From: an uncultured Paracoccaceae bacterium
Lineage (GTDB): Bacteria > Pseudomonadota > Alphaproteobacteria > Rhodobacterales > Rhodobacteraceae
Direction of reading: 5' to 3'
DNA: 64,000 bases
Assembly: GCA_947498415.1 (NCBI GenBank)
Contig: CANMKB010000002.1
Coordinates: 434,001-498,000 of the forward strand
Of this stretch, positions 28,065 through 39,133 are shown piece after piece (the stretch's first letter is position 1; every line of letters starts with the position of its first letter). The notes beneath the pieces were generated by a model that saw only the letters and a program-made list of their open reading frames with translations, was not told where the DNA came from and made no database searches. A program made the position numbers and the translations under genes.

Positions 28065-28103
28065 GTTAACTAATTGACCTAAAAGGTTAACAGGCAATTG
28101 ACC
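28065..28103 (+). repeat. Short direct repeat before ppx
   Basis: GTTAAC followed by AATTGACC occurs twice: 28065-28070 with 28072-28079, and 28086-28091 with 28096-28103. It occupies the ppk-ppx gap and could be an operator. Confidence 0.5.
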
Positions 28104-28153
28104 CTGCCCGGTCGCTGTCGCATTTTGACTGCGACGCACAAATAGGGTGATTC

Positions 28154-29698
28154 ATGGACGCCACAAACGAGTCCGACGCGCAATGGGGCCATTTTGGTCG
28201 CCCACTTTTTGACGACCCTTCCGCAAGACGATTATCCCGCGTCGGCGTGGTTGATGTTGGCTCTAACTCGGTACGTTTGGTTGTCTTTGACGGCGCGGCA
28301 CGTAGCCCAGCCTATTTTTACAACGAAAAGATCATGTGTGCCTTGGGCGCTGGCCTTTCTGAAACCGGCAAGCTCAACCCCGAAGGCCGGGCACGTGCCC
28401 TGTCTGCCATTCGCCGCTTTCAAGAAATCGCCAAACACATCTGCGATGAGCCCCTGACGGCAGTCGCCACTGCAGCAGTGCGCGAGGCCTCTGATGGGCC
28501 AGAGTTCTGCAAAGAAGTCTTAAAAGAAACCGGTTTGGTCATCCACATCATCGATGGCCGCGAAGAGGCCCGCCTTTCTGCGCAGGGCGTTTTGCTCGGA
28601 TGGCCCGGCTCTTATGGGTTGGTCTGCGATATTGGCGGCTCATCTATGGAACTTGCTGAAATCACCGATGGTGAAATTGGCCGCCGCATGACCTCACAGC
28701 TTGGCCCGCTTAAACTGCGTGATGTTCCCGGCGGTGCCGAAGGGCGTGCAGCCTATATCGACAAAACATTAGACGCCCTTCAAGAACAGATGGGCACCCA
28801 AGAAAACCGCTTGTTTCTAGTAGGAGGTTCATGGCGTGCCATCGCCCGGATCGATATGGAGAGGCGCGGCTACCCGCTGCATGTTTTGCACGAATATCGC
28901 ATGAACGCAGACGACATTCATGCGACTGCTGCCTTTATCGCGGCCAATGACGCTGAAACACTGCGCCAGAACTGTGGTGTCTCCAGTCAACGTATGTCTT
29001 TGGTGCCTTTGGCAGTCGAAGTGCTGCAAGGTGTTGTCCGCCGCTTTAACCCGCATGATATCGCTGTCTCGTCCTATGGCATTCGCGAAGGCATGTTGTA
29101 CGAACAAATGCCCAAAAAGCTGCGCAAACGTGATCCATTGATCGAAGCGTGCCGCTTTGCAGAGGCCAAAGATTCCCGCCTACCCGGCTTTGGCAAAACG
29201 CTTTATCATTTCATTCTACCAATCTTTCCGGATGCCTCTCCTGAACGAAAGCGGTTGATCAAGGCGGCCTGCCTTTTGCATGATGTCAGCTGGCGTGCGC
29301 ACCCGGACTACAGGGCGGAAACATGCTTTGACAACGCCACACGGGCCAATCTGGGTGGGCTCACTCATGCAGAGCGCGTGCTGCTAGGCTTGGCGCTATT
29401 GCACCGCTATCGCAACAAACGCGAGGGCACACGATTTGCGGATTTGTATAACCTACTGTCAGAGGCAGACATCCGTGACGCTGAAGTCTTAGGCCGCGCC
29501 ATGCGATTTGGCGCAATGCTCTGGATGAAGAAAGACGCAGATATGGGCACGTTCCGCTATGATCCAAAGGCGGCTGTGCTGGAACTTGATCTGCCCAGTG
29601 GTGCCAATGCCCTTTACGGCGAAGTCGCTGAAGCGCGGCTACAGTCTTTGGCGAAAGCCCTGGATGCTGAACTTAAGGTAAATCACGCGGTCGACTGA
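28154..29698 (+). CDS. ppx: Exopolyphosphatase (Ppx/GppA family)
   Basis: A 514-residue phosphatase that degrades polyphosphate from the end (or pppGpp, in GppA). The actin-like N-terminal domain shows VVDVGSNSVRLVVFDG (phosphate 1), AVATAAVREASDG and CDIGGSSMEL (phosphate 2), with the catalytic glutamate in REEARLSAQG. A C-terminal HD-type region contains CLLHDVSWRAHPDYR. Family members with this longer C-terminus are usual in alphaproteobacteria. It is probably co-transcribed with ppk. Confidence 0.94.
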   Translation: MDATNESDAQWGHFGRPLFDDPSARRLSRVGVVDVGSNSVRLVVFDGAARSPAYFYNEKIMCALGAGLSETGKLNPEGRARALSAIRRFQEIAKHICDEPLTAVATAAVREASDGPEFCKEVLKETGLVIHIIDGREEARLSAQGVLLGWPGSYGLVCDIGGSSMELAEITDGEIGRRMTSQLGPLKLRDVPGGAEGRAAYIDKTLDALQEQMGTQENRLFLVGGSWRAIARIDMERRGYPLHVLHEYRMNADDIHATAAFIAANDAETLRQNCGVSSQRMSLVPLAVEVLQGVVRRFNPHDIAVSSYGIREGMLYEQMPKKLRKRDPLIEACRFAEAKDSRLPGFGKTLYHFILPIFPDASPERKRLIKAACLLHDVSWRAHPDYRAETCFDNATRANLGGLTHAERVLLGLALLHRYRNKREGTRFADLYNLLSEADIRDAEVLGRAMRFGAMLWMKKDADMGTFRYDPKAAVLELDLPSGANALYGEVAEARLQSLAKALDAELKVNHAVD

Positions 29699-29711
29699 GG
29701 CCATCACTTGA

Positions 29712-30074
29712 TTAAAGATCAACGGGCCCCTCTGGGGCCGTTTCTTTTTCGGCGTCGGGCAGACGCTTACGCAAGATGATATCACCATTCGGCAAAATTT
29801 CTGGCGGGTGATAAAGCGTCCAATCCTCGACCTGCTCAAACACCTCTCCCAGTGCTGGCCCCATTTCTGCTAGAAAATTCCGCAGCTGAGGGCCCATTTC
29901 TTCGGATAAGGATTTTAGGTCTTCAAGCGCAGGCTCCATCTGCTCGGTCAGCCCTTTCAGGAACATCTCTGCCCCCTGCTGCATCAAGGATTTCCCTTCG
30001 CTTTCTTCCTCGGCAAAGGCAGGAACCGCCGTCATAACAGCTGCGCAGGTCAGAATGGATTTAAACAGTGCCAT
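29712..30074 (-). CDS. Small exported acidic protein
   Basis: A 120-residue protein with a signal peptide (MALFKSILTCAAVMTAVPAFA) and a mature helical acidic region containing EEMGPQLRNFLAEMGPALGE, then YHPPEILPNGDIILRKR. Rhodobacteraceae homologues exist and are often labelled AAA+ ATPase, but no P-loop is present and the label is misleading. The ATG at 30074 has an AAGGAGG site. The C-terminal codons overlap the ppx terminator. Function is unknown. Confidence 0.8.
   Translation of the reverse strand: MALFKSILTCAAVMTAVPAFAEEESEGKSLMQQGAEMFLKGLTEQMEPALEDLKSLSEEMGPQLRNFLAEMGPALGEVFEQVEDWTLYHPPEILPNGDIILRKRLPDAEKETAPEGPVDL
29721..29749 (+). terminator. Intrinsic terminator of ppx
   Basis: AACGGGCCCC (29721-29730) pairs with GGGGCCGTT (from 29734) with one bulged G, followed by TTCTTTTT. 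It lies inside the 3' end of the convergent small gene. Confidence 0.7.
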
Positions 30075-30110
30075 CGTCGCCTCCTTCAGAGTGTCGGCCA
30101 GCAAGCATCA

Positions 30111-31115
30111 TCAGATGTCGATATCTAACGTCACCGGAAAATGATCTGACGCCGTCAACAAAGCTTCGCGCAAATCCGGAGTGCGCCAGCATTCAGAGTC
30201 ATCAAACGGATGCCAAATGCGCCACGCCCCCTGTTTTGCACGCAAGTCTGGGGACACCATGATATAGTCCAGCAATGCCTGCAAATAACGTTTTTCATGC
30301 GCAATGTAAAAGCGAGAGGTCGCCAAGCGTGCGCCCACACGGGTCGCTAGAGCGGCCCGAGCATGGGGATCAAACAGGCAATCCCGCCCCTCTTCCCCCA
30401 TGATGATCTCGACGGATGAGCGGCCAAACAGATCTTCGTACTCATCCAAACCAGGGCCGTCGTTCAAGTCACCGGCCAGCAATAGGCTTTGACCTGCCTT
30501 TAGATGCTCAACCACCCGACGGCGTAGCCAGATGGCCTGCGCCAGTTGCTTGCGGCGATTGGCGATCGAAATGCGGATGACCTCATCGCGATTCCGTGCA
30601 CCATGTGGGGCCTTGGATTTCAGATGCGCCCCAATCAGCCGCAGAACATTGTCCTGCTTGGTGGTGAGCGCCAGTTCGAGCGGAGGTTTGGAAAACCGCA
30701 CAAGATCTGAACGTTCGTCGACATCCAGATCAATCGCAAAGTCCTGATCAAATCGTGGCGCATCAAGTGAGCGTTGTGGGTCATGCTTTGCCGTAACGGC
30801 GTCCGGATCATACAGCAGGGCAATTTCCTGCTGAGTGTCGTTGGAAAACCCAATAATGGCCGCGCGGGTGCGCAGGCCATAAGTCTCGGCAAAATGCTCT
30901 AGCGCTGCAACGGTCGAACGTTTGCCATTCTGATCTGGCGCTTCGACCACCAAGACCGCATCAGCGTCCATGGATTTGAAGACTTTGGCGACGGCCTCTG
31001 ATTGCTGGGCTTTAGTGACATCACGGCGGGATGACCAGCTGTCATCTTTGATCAGCTTATTTGTTTCATCAAACAAGCTCGCGAACCATTCCACGTTATA
31101 CGTGGCAATGCGCAT
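30111..31115 (-). CDS. Endonuclease/exonuclease/phosphatase family protein
   Basis: A 334-residue metal-dependent phosphodiesterase-fold enzyme (PF03372). The active-site landmarks are ATYNVEWF at the start, VLVVEAPDQ (metal glutamate), GAHLKSK, AGDLNDGPG and TASDHFPVTLDI at the end. No signal peptide is seen, so it is cytoplasmic. The substrate (DNA, phospholipid or small phosphate) cannot be told. The ATG at 31115 overlaps the stop of the TerB-DnaJ gene (TGATG), so the two are coupled. Confidence 0.9.
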   Translation of the reverse strand: MRIATYNVEWFASLFDETNKLIKDDSWSSRRDVTKAQQSEAVAKVFKSMDADAVLVVEAPDQNGKRSTVAALEHFAETYGLRTRAAIIGFSNDTQQEIALLYDPDAVTAKHDPQRSLDAPRFDQDFAIDLDVDERSDLVRFSKPPLELALTTKQDNVLRLIGAHLKSKAPHGARNRDEVIRISIANRRKQLAQAIWLRRRVVEHLKAGQSLLLAGDLNDGPGLDEYEDLFGRSSVEIIMGEEGRDCLFDPHARAALATRVGARLATSRFYIAHEKRYLQALLDYIMVSPDLRAKQGAWRIWHPFDDSECWRTPDLREALLTASDHFPVTLDIDI

Positions 31116-31795
31116 CAAGCGGCCTTTCCGTTGATTTCATCCCACGCGCGGTTCACGTCAATCATTTTGCGTTCGGCCAGTTTAATCGCCTCAGCCGGAA
31201 CCCCCCGCGCCATCATCGCATCCGGGTGCGTATCACGCACCAGCTGCCGCCAAGCTTTGCGGATGTCATCCAATGGAGTTTCAGGATCGACACCCAACAC
31301 CGTATAGGGATCGGGATCGGCATCCGGCACAAACCGAGTTTTAATCGCCTGATACCGCGCCGGTTCCATGCCGAATATCTCGGCCACACGTTCTAGAAAC
31401 AAATCTTCGTTTGGATGATAGGTGCCATCCGCCATTGCGATGTGGAACAGACCTTCCATCAGGTCACAGAAACAAGCGTGATCTGCCGAAAACAAACCCC
31501 TGATACGCTGGGCGTATTCTTCGAACCCAGTTGCGTCTTGTCGTGCAAGGTTAAAGACCTTGGCCGCACCGGCCTCATCCTCGGGTGGAATCTGAAACAC
31601 TTCGCGAAAGGCGGTCACTTCGTCTCGGGTGACAAGACCATCCGCCTTGGCCATTTTCGCACCCAAAGCGATTACAGCAATGGTAAAGGCCACAGACCGC
31701 TCTGGCGGGGTGCGCAGACGCTCAAAGACTTCTGATAGGCTCTCGCCTTTGGCAAGCGCAGCCAGTGCCTCGCTGATTTTGCTCCATATAGACAT
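31115..31795 (-). CDS. TerB-DnaJ protein (DjlA-like co-chaperone)
   Basis: A 226-residue protein. Residues about 35-150 form a TerB-type helical domain with acidic metal-site motifs (KMAKADGLVTRDE and HIAMADGTYHPNED), and residues about 165-226 a J-domain with YTVLGVDPETPLDDIRKAW and the essential HPD in RDTHPDAM. This resembles DjlA without its N-terminal membrane helix. J-domains stimulate DnaK ATPase. It is translationally coupled to the phosphatase-fold gene that follows. Confidence 0.9.
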   Translation of the reverse strand: MSIWSKISEALAALAKGESLSEVFERLRTPPERSVAFTIAVIALGAKMAKADGLVTRDEVTAFREVFQIPPEDEAGAAKVFNLARQDATGFEEYAQRIRGLFSADHACFCDLMEGLFHIAMADGTYHPNEDLFLERVAEIFGMEPARYQAIKTRFVPDADPDPYTVLGVDPETPLDDIRKAWRQLVRDTHPDAMMARGVPAEAIKLAERKMIDVNRAWDEINGKAA

Positions 31796-32063
31796 GGGGT
31801 TATCCTAAGCCTCGCAGCGCGAATTGTCACCGCGTCAAAGTGTTTTTCGTATCAATATCAAGTTCATCCACCCTCGGTCCTCGCGCCATGCCGCCCGAAA
31901 AGACCCGGTTTTTCTGAACCCTAAAGCGATGTCAAAGTCGATGGCAACCGTGTTTTGAGTTGAATGCAACAATCTGACCGAGAGCCAGTAGGCAATGCAG
32001 ACTTTCAGAGAACGTTTTGCTGATCTGGTCAAAATTCAATGTCCCGTACGGCGCAGTTGTTTT

Positions 32064-32282
32064 TTAAACGCCTGACTCAATCATCTCTCGGATTTTCAAT
32101 GCCTTCTCAAAATGATCAAGCTCGTGGGTTTTAATCCACCATTCCGCCGCTTCCATAAGCAGTTCCGGATCGTCATTCTTGTTGGAAAAAAACGCATAGA
32201 AAGACAGACCAACTGTCTCACCTTTCTTGGCAATCTTGTCGTTACAAACTGTGATTGCCTTGGTTCTAAGTGATTGCCTCAT
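32064..32282 (-). CDS. Small conserved-looking hypothetical protein
   Basis: A 72-residue protein with a compositionally sound globular sequence: KIAKKGETVGLSFYAFFSN, then LMEAAEWWIKTHELDHFEKA. It resembles the short Rhodobacteraceae family I recall as DUF6500, but I cannot confirm it. There is no signal or membrane segment. It is isolated from neighbours by more than 100 bp on each side. The ATG at 32282 is the only reasonable start. Confidence 0.6.
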   Translation of the reverse strand: MRQSLRTKAITVCNDKIAKKGETVGLSFYAFFSNKNDDPELLMEAAEWWIKTHELDHFEKALKIREMIESGV

Positions 32283-32406
32283 TAGGGATCATACCTTGTA
32301 CCCTGAATTACACTTCACCGAACATAAGGTGAACATTAAAAAATTCAACACTCTATGCCCCCCTCTGACAAGCACCAACATCAACGTACTTCGCCTGCAC
32401 TGATCC

Positions 32407-33015
32407 TCATTGCAAAATGCGTATTCCATGAGGGGTATCAATCGTCGCGCGCAATGCGACAGGCCCATCGACATAATGTACGCGCGGATCAGAAAACGGC
32501 ACCAAGTCTGTCAGGGCGGAAGCCTCGGGATGGGCGATTTCTAGCCGGATCAAACGACAACCGGAGGCCGGTAGCGTTTCCCCCGGTATCGGGGAAACAT
32601 CCCACTGTAGAAACGTTGGAAAGCAGCCTTCCATTGGTAAAATACCGTTTTGGGGCACGGCCATGCGCCAGCGCAAATCACCACGTTGCAACGCCACAGC
32701 ACGGCCTGCCCCGCTGGGCACCGCGGCGAGCGTTGCAGCGATGTCATGGGTGCGAATGGCCCAATTGCTTAGACGGGCATGGCCTGTGAACCGATCCAGA
32801 TCAAACCAGCGCGCATCTTGAGGCGGGGCTGCATCGGGATTGATCGCAATCGCCTCTAAATACAGACCATCTGCCAAACCTAATAGTTGATTATGTGTGC
32901 CATACCGGGCGTGTGTGCCACCGGGGCGCATGGCGACGCCCAAGGATCCCTCAACCAAAGCCACCGCGTCTTGTAGCGTTTCTCCCGCCACGGCAAGATG
33001 ATCTAATAGTAACAT
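32407..33015 (-). CDS. VOC/glyoxalase-like domain protein
   Basis: A 202-residue protein of the glyoxalase-like family (PF13468). It opens LLLDHLAVAGETLQDAVALV with the first metal-type histidine, followed by GTHARYGTHNQLLGLADG and YLEAIAINPDA, typical of this fold. RLIRLEIAHP starts the second module. The ATG at 33015 matches the family start. Activity is unknown; homologues are annotated only as VOC proteins. Confidence 0.85.
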   Translation of the reverse strand: MLLLDHLAVAGETLQDAVALVEGSLGVAMRPGGTHARYGTHNQLLGLADGLYLEAIAINPDAAPPQDARWFDLDRFTGHARLSNWAIRTHDIAATLAAVPSGAGRAVALQRGDLRWRMAVPQNGILPMEGCFPTFLQWDVSPIPGETLPASGCRLIRLEIAHPEASALTDLVPFSDPRVHYVDGPVALRATIDTPHGIRILQ

Positions 33016-33121
33016 GCACGCCCCCCAATACTCACAACATAGACCATACTGGACTATCTCAGGCGGCCTTCGCAATGTCCCAGTTTGAAACTGCTAAAAT
33101 CGGCGAGAAATGGGCGGCAAC

Positions 33122-33149
33122 AAAAAAGGAGGCCGAAGCCTCCCTTTTT
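33122..33149 (-). terminator. Intrinsic terminator after methylmalonyl-CoA mutase
   Basis: GGAGGC (33128-33133) pairs with GCCTCC (33138-33143) around CGAA, a TTCG tetraloop on the minus strand, flanked by A and T runs that extend the stem and give the T-run in either direction. Confidence 0.85.
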
Positions 33150-33153
33150 CTAT

Positions 33154-35280
<2,127 letters not shown>

Positions 35281-35398
35281 CGCTAGTCCTCTCCTCACTC
35301 AAGCTTGTGCGTCGCGCACAGCCCAGTTTCTCTGAATTTTTAGGGGCGAAGGACACTGGCCCATCGCATTTGCGCCCACACCGCCTATATTAGGGAAT

Positions 35399-35857
35399 AT
35401 GAGCATGTTTAAACGATTCCGCTTAGCCCTTGTTCTACCAGTATTTCTGGCGCCTTCGGCTTTTGCTGCCGATGCCAATCTGGCAGAAGATGATCCACTC
35501 TTCGTCGGTGCCGAAGATGTGGAACTTGACACATACCTTTGGGTTAAGCGCCCAGTGGTCGTGTTGGCTGATAGCGAGAATGACCCGCGGTTTGTGCAGC
35601 AGATTGCGCTCCTCGAAGGATTGCAGGATGAACTGCGCACGCGTGATGTCGTCGTTCTGACCGATACCAACCCAGAGGCGAAATCTGCCTTACGGCAAAA
35701 GCTGCGCCCACGCGGGTTTATGCTGGTGGTCATGGCAAAGGACGGAACGGTGTACTTGCGTAAACCTTTCCCTTGGGATGTGCGCGAAATCTCACGCTCG
35801 ATCGACAAGTTGCCCCTGCGCCAGCAAGAGGTGCGCGACAGACGAGCAGCCAAGTAA
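35399..35857 (+). CDS. DUF4174 exported protein
   Basis: A 152-residue protein with a signal peptide (about 1-23, ending PSAFA) and a DUF4174 domain (PF13778), a thioredoxin-like fold with the strand RPVVVLADSENDPRFVQQ and VVMAKDGTVYLRKPFPW. No catalytic cysteines are present. Family function is unknown; periplasmic location is inferred. It is divergent from the mutase gene and convergent with pccA. Confidence 0.88.
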   Translation: MSMFKRFRLALVLPVFLAPSAFAADANLAEDDPLFVGAEDVELDTYLWVKRPVVVLADSENDPRFVQQIALLEGLQDELRTRDVVVLTDTNPEAKSALRQKLRPRGFMLVVMAKDGTVYLRKPFPWDVREISRSIDKLPLRQQEVRDRRAAK

Positions 35858-35877
35858 GGTCCGGTGGACCTCACTTG
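35851..35877. terminator. Hairpin between the DUF4174 gene and pccA
   Basis: CAAGTAAGGTCC (35851-35862) pairs with GGACCTCACTTG (35866-35877) with one mismatch and a three-base loop. There is no strong T-run, but the position between convergent genes fits termination. Confidence 0.6.
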
Positions 35878-35911
35878 ATCTGTCTTATGCCGCGCAACCT
35901 GTGTCATCAGA

Positions 35912-37957
35912 TCATTCGAACTCCATGATCACATCGTCAACCGCAAGGCTGTCGCCTGCTGCTGCGTTGATCTTGGTGACAACGGATTTCTTCTCTGCGC
36001 GTAGAATGTTTTCCATTTTCATGGCTTCCACAGTGCACAACGCCTGACCTTCTTGAACTTCTTGGCCCACTTCTACGTCGACCTTCACGATCAGACCCGG
36101 CATTGGGCACAGCAGCATCTTGGAAGTGTCTGGCGGCAGCTTCTCTGGCATAAGCTTTGCAAGCTCGGCCTGACGTGGAGTGCGCACATGCACCTTCATG
36201 TCTGCGCCACGGCTACGAATGCGGAACCCGCCTGAGATCTTGCCGACTTTCAGCGCGAGCGCTTCACCGTCAACGTCGATCTTTGCCAATTGGTTGCCCG
36301 GTGTCCAATCACTTGCGACACGCACCGAAGACCCGTCATCAAATCCAATGGTCGCACCTTCTGGGTCCGCTTGAACATTTACTGCAAAGTCAGTGCCTTG
36401 TAGGGTCACAACCCAATCTTCCCCAACACGACGTTCGTGATTGTCCATCCGACCCGACACGCGAGTACGGCGGATTTCAGCAACACGGTGCATCGCTGCG
36501 GCAGAGGCTGCAATGCGCTTAAGGTCAGCGGCAGGCAGTTCAACACCGTTGAAACCGTCTGGGTATTCTTCTTCGATAAAGGCCGTGGTCATCACGCCAT
36601 CGACAAATTTCTGGTGGTCCATAACGGCTGACACAAACGGCAGGTTATGGCCAATACCTTCGACTTCAAAGCTGTCCAGCGCCACGCGCATCGCTTCGAT
36701 GGCAGAGGCACGATCTGGCCCCCACGTACACAGCTTGGCGATCATAGGATCGTAGTACATGCTGATTTCGCCGCCTTCAAAGACGCCGGTGTCATTCCGT
36801 ACAGCGGTCACACCCTGCGGTGCATCCCCATGCCATGTGCCATTTTCAGCCATTGGGCCAGCCGCCACTTCCGCCGGTGGGCGGTAGCGTGTCAAACGAC
36901 CAATGGATGGCAGGAAGCCACGATATGGATCTTCAGCGTACAAACGGTTTTCAATCGCCCAACCGTTTAGCTTCACGTCTTCTTGCTTGATGCTCAGCGG
37001 CTCGCCATTGGCGACGCGGATCATCTGCTCCACAAGGTCGACACCAGTGATCAGCTCGGTCACAGGGTGTTCCACCTGCAAACGTGTGTTCATCTCGAGG
37101 AAGTAGAAATTCTTGTCGCCATCCACGATAAATTCCACAGTCCCGGCAGAGGCATAACCTACAGCCTTGGCCAAAGCGACCGACTGTTCGCCCATCGCGC
37201 GGCGGGTTTCTTCGTCAAGGAACGGAGATGGCGCTTCTTCGACGACCTTTTGGTTACGACGTTGGATCGAGCATTCGCGCTCGCCCAGATAGATGCCGTT
37301 GCCATGCGCATCACACAGCACCTGAATTTCGATGTGACGCGGCTGGGTCACAAATTTCTCGATGAAGATACGGTCATCCCCAAAAGAGTTCGCCGCTTCG
37401 TTTTTAGAAGATTGGAACCCTTCGCGGGCTTCGTCGTCATTCCAGGCAATCCGCATACCTTTACCGCCGCCACCGGCAGAGGCTTTGATCATGACAGGAT
37501 AACCAACTTCGTTCGAAATTTTCACCGCGTCTTCGGCATCTTCGATCAGGCCCATATAGCCCGGAACCGTTGATACACCGGCTTCTTGCGCGATTTTCTT
37601 AGAGGTGATCTTATCCCCCATCGCCTCAATGGCCCCTTTAGGTGGCCCAACAAAGGCAACACCTGCGTCCTCCAAGGCTTCGGCGAACTTCGCGTTCTCG
37701 GACAAGAAACCATAACCCGGGTGAACCGCTTGTGCGCCCGATGTGCGGATCGCGTCCATGACCTTGTCGATCACGATATAGGATTGGTTGGCCTGTGGCG
37801 GGCCAATATGAATGGCTTCATCCGCCATCTTGACGTGCAATGCGTTTTTATCCGCATCCGAATAGATTGCCACAGTGGCAATCCCCATTTTGCGCGCGGT
37901 CTTGATCACCCGGCAGGCAATCTCGCCCCGGTTGGCAATCAGGATCTTATCAAACAT
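35912..37957 (-). CDS. pccA: Propionyl-CoA carboxylase alpha (biotin) subunit
   Basis: A 681-residue protein with biotin carboxylase (about 1-450) and biotinyl (last 70 residues) domains. MFDKILIANRGEIACRVI begins the carboxylase; the ATP-grasp glycine loop is KASAGGGGKGMRIAW; the biotin lysine lies in VEAMKMENIL near the end. A PCC-specific BT linker domain lies between. With PccB it carboxylates propionyl-CoA to (S)-methylmalonyl-CoA. The ATG at 37957 is used; the longer frame adds residues outside the family. Confidence 0.97.
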   Translation of the reverse strand: MFDKILIANRGEIACRVIKTARKMGIATVAIYSDADKNALHVKMADEAIHIGPPQANQSYIVIDKVMDAIRTSGAQAVHPGYGFLSENAKFAEALEDAGVAFVGPPKGAIEAMGDKITSKKIAQEAGVSTVPGYMGLIEDAEDAVKISNEVGYPVMIKASAGGGGKGMRIAWNDDEAREGFQSSKNEAANSFGDDRIFIEKFVTQPRHIEIQVLCDAHGNGIYLGERECSIQRRNQKVVEEAPSPFLDEETRRAMGEQSVALAKAVGYASAGTVEFIVDGDKNFYFLEMNTRLQVEHPVTELITGVDLVEQMIRVANGEPLSIKQEDVKLNGWAIENRLYAEDPYRGFLPSIGRLTRYRPPAEVAAGPMAENGTWHGDAPQGVTAVRNDTGVFEGGEISMYYDPMIAKLCTWGPDRASAIEAMRVALDSFEVEGIGHNLPFVSAVMDHQKFVDGVMTTAFIEEEYPDGFNGVELPAADLKRIAASAAAMHRVAEIRRTRVSGRMDNHERRVGEDWVVTLQGTDFAVNVQADPEGATIGFDDGSSVRVASDWTPGNQLAKIDVDGEALALKVGKISGGFRIRSRGADMKVHVRTPRQAELAKLMPEKLPPDTSKMLLCPMPGLIVKVDVEVGQEVQEGQALCTVEAMKMENILRAEKKSVVTKINAAAGDSLAVDDVIMEFE

Positions 37958-38010
37958 AGCACGTCCCTTCTTGGTCTTTGTGCCGGGCGTTTTCCCGGAC
38001 TTGGGCAACA

Positions 38011-38044
38011 AAAAAACCACCGGCACAAGACGCACCGATGGTTT
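38011..38044 (-). terminator. Terminator of the small lipoprotein gene
   Basis: GCACCGATGGTTT (38032-38044) pairs with AAACCACCGGCAC (38014-38026), thirteen pairs including G-T wobbles, with a T-run on the minus strand. It separates the lipoprotein transcript from pccA. Confidence 0.75.
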
Positions 38045-38082
38045 CATGACGATGAGGCCGCACGGATGCGGCGATCAGATGA

Positions 38083-38292
38083 TTATTTGCATTTACCAGG
38101 ATTGGTTTGGCAGTACGCGAGGTTGGCTGCGCCACCAATGACTGCGCCGGTTGTGGTGCTGCCACCTGTGACGAGTGCAGCACCTGCACCGGCGCCTGCG
38201 CCAAGCAATCCTTGCTCAAGTGGTGTGTCTCCACAGGCCGCGAGCCCGCTGGCTGCGACGATGGTAAGGACCACAATCTTGAATTTCTGCAT
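38083..38292 (-). CDS. Small glycine-zipper lipoprotein
   Basis: A 69-residue protein. The lipobox is ASGLAAC with the lipidated cysteine at residue 20. The mature part holds a glycine-zipper stretch, GLLGAGAGAGAALVTGG, and GAVIGGAANL, ending with two cysteines in YCQTNPGKCK. Such short proteins are often outer-membrane lipoproteins. AAGGGG lies upstream of the ATG. It has its own terminator before pccA, so it is not simply part of the pccA transcript. Confidence 0.8.
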   Translation of the reverse strand: MQKFKIVVLTIVAASGLAACGDTPLEQGLLGAGAGAGAALVTGGSTTTGAVIGGAANLAYCQTNPGKCK

Positions 38293-38698
38293 CTGTTCTT
38301 GCCCCTTCTGACTGGCATGTTCTTTCGTGGCGACAATGCCACGGCAGTCAGAGGCTGCAATCCAAACTGTACGGGTCGGTCTGACTCGGCAGTGGTTCGC
38401 GCATAGGCAACATAAACTTGGCGGAAAATTGCAGGTGGTCTGGAGGGGACATAACCAGACCACCTGCTTGGGGAAGGGTAACGGAATATACTGTTACCGG
38501 ATACCTCAGCGGAGACCAGGGTACCCTTATCCGCACTATCTACACGTGCATTGCGCAAAACAACTGCGCAGTGACCAATGGTATTATGGTCAGCCACTTC
38601 CCGCCCATTTGGGCTTTGCATCGGCAAAGACATGCCCGAAACAGGTGTTTCAGACGCCTTATAACCTGCGCAATGGGCGAAATATGGCCGACGATTGG
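38293..38698. other. 406 bp gap with a strong hairpin and no supported gene
   Basis: Open frames on both strands lack start signals and protein-like composition. The only clear structure is the 13 bp hairpin at 38431-38467. Confidence 0.6.
38431..38467 (-). terminator. Perfect 13 bp hairpin, terminator-like on the minus strand
   Basis: GCAGGTGGTCTGG (38431-38443) and CCAGACCACCTGC (38455-38467) surround an 11-base loop. On the minus strand it is followed by AATTTT, but the nearest upstream stop is 230 bp away. Confidence 0.6.
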
Positions 38699-39058
38699 TC
38701 ATCTCCAGTCGTCTCCGTCAAACGCATCAGGGAATGACGCTCGCGCAACGCTCTCATCAATCTTAAGGAGAGCTTCGTAGCTCGCCGGATCAAATGGGTC
38801 TTCTGCGGGCACAACTTCGCGGCCAAAAAGCCAGCTCAAACGGCCTGCATCCAGATTGCCGCGTTCGAACGGTTCATCGCCAAAATTTTCCCAAAGCGCT
38901 TGCATAAATCCAAGGTCTGCTTTGCGATCTGGCGGACGCCGATCCCTGAACCGTTCACGTTTTGTAAGCGGTGTGACGCCCTTAGGATTTGGGCGTCGAA
39001 TAGTAAATTGAAAGTCACTGCCCGGGAGTCGTCCCGGAAAACCACGGTGTTTCAGCAT
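38699..39058 (-). CDS. Conserved hypothetical protein
   Basis: A 119-residue soluble, basic-then-acidic protein. The N-terminal third is arginine-rich (PLTKRERFRDRRPPDRKAD) and the rest helical and acidic (FDPASYEALLKIDESVARAS). GGAGG lies eight bases before the ATG at 39058. No family is recognised. It may be transcribed with the lipoprotein genes to its right, which face the same way. Confidence 0.6.
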   Translation of the reverse strand: MLKHRGFPGRLPGSDFQFTIRRPNPKGVTPLTKRERFRDRRPPDRKADLGFMQALWENFGDEPFERGNLDAGRLSWLFGREVVPAEDPFDPASYEALLKIDESVARASFPDAFDGDDWR

Positions 39059-39133
39059 ATGCTGGCCTCCATCTTTGATGAAAGCGCACATATCGCAGAG
39101 AAGGCTCCGCGCACAGTCCCAGTTTTACTTAGT

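Noticed and set aside
37950..38702. 250-codon minus-strand open frame
   Set aside because: Overlaps the glycine-zipper lipoprotein in another frame, crosses two strong hairpins and has no recognisable protein features.
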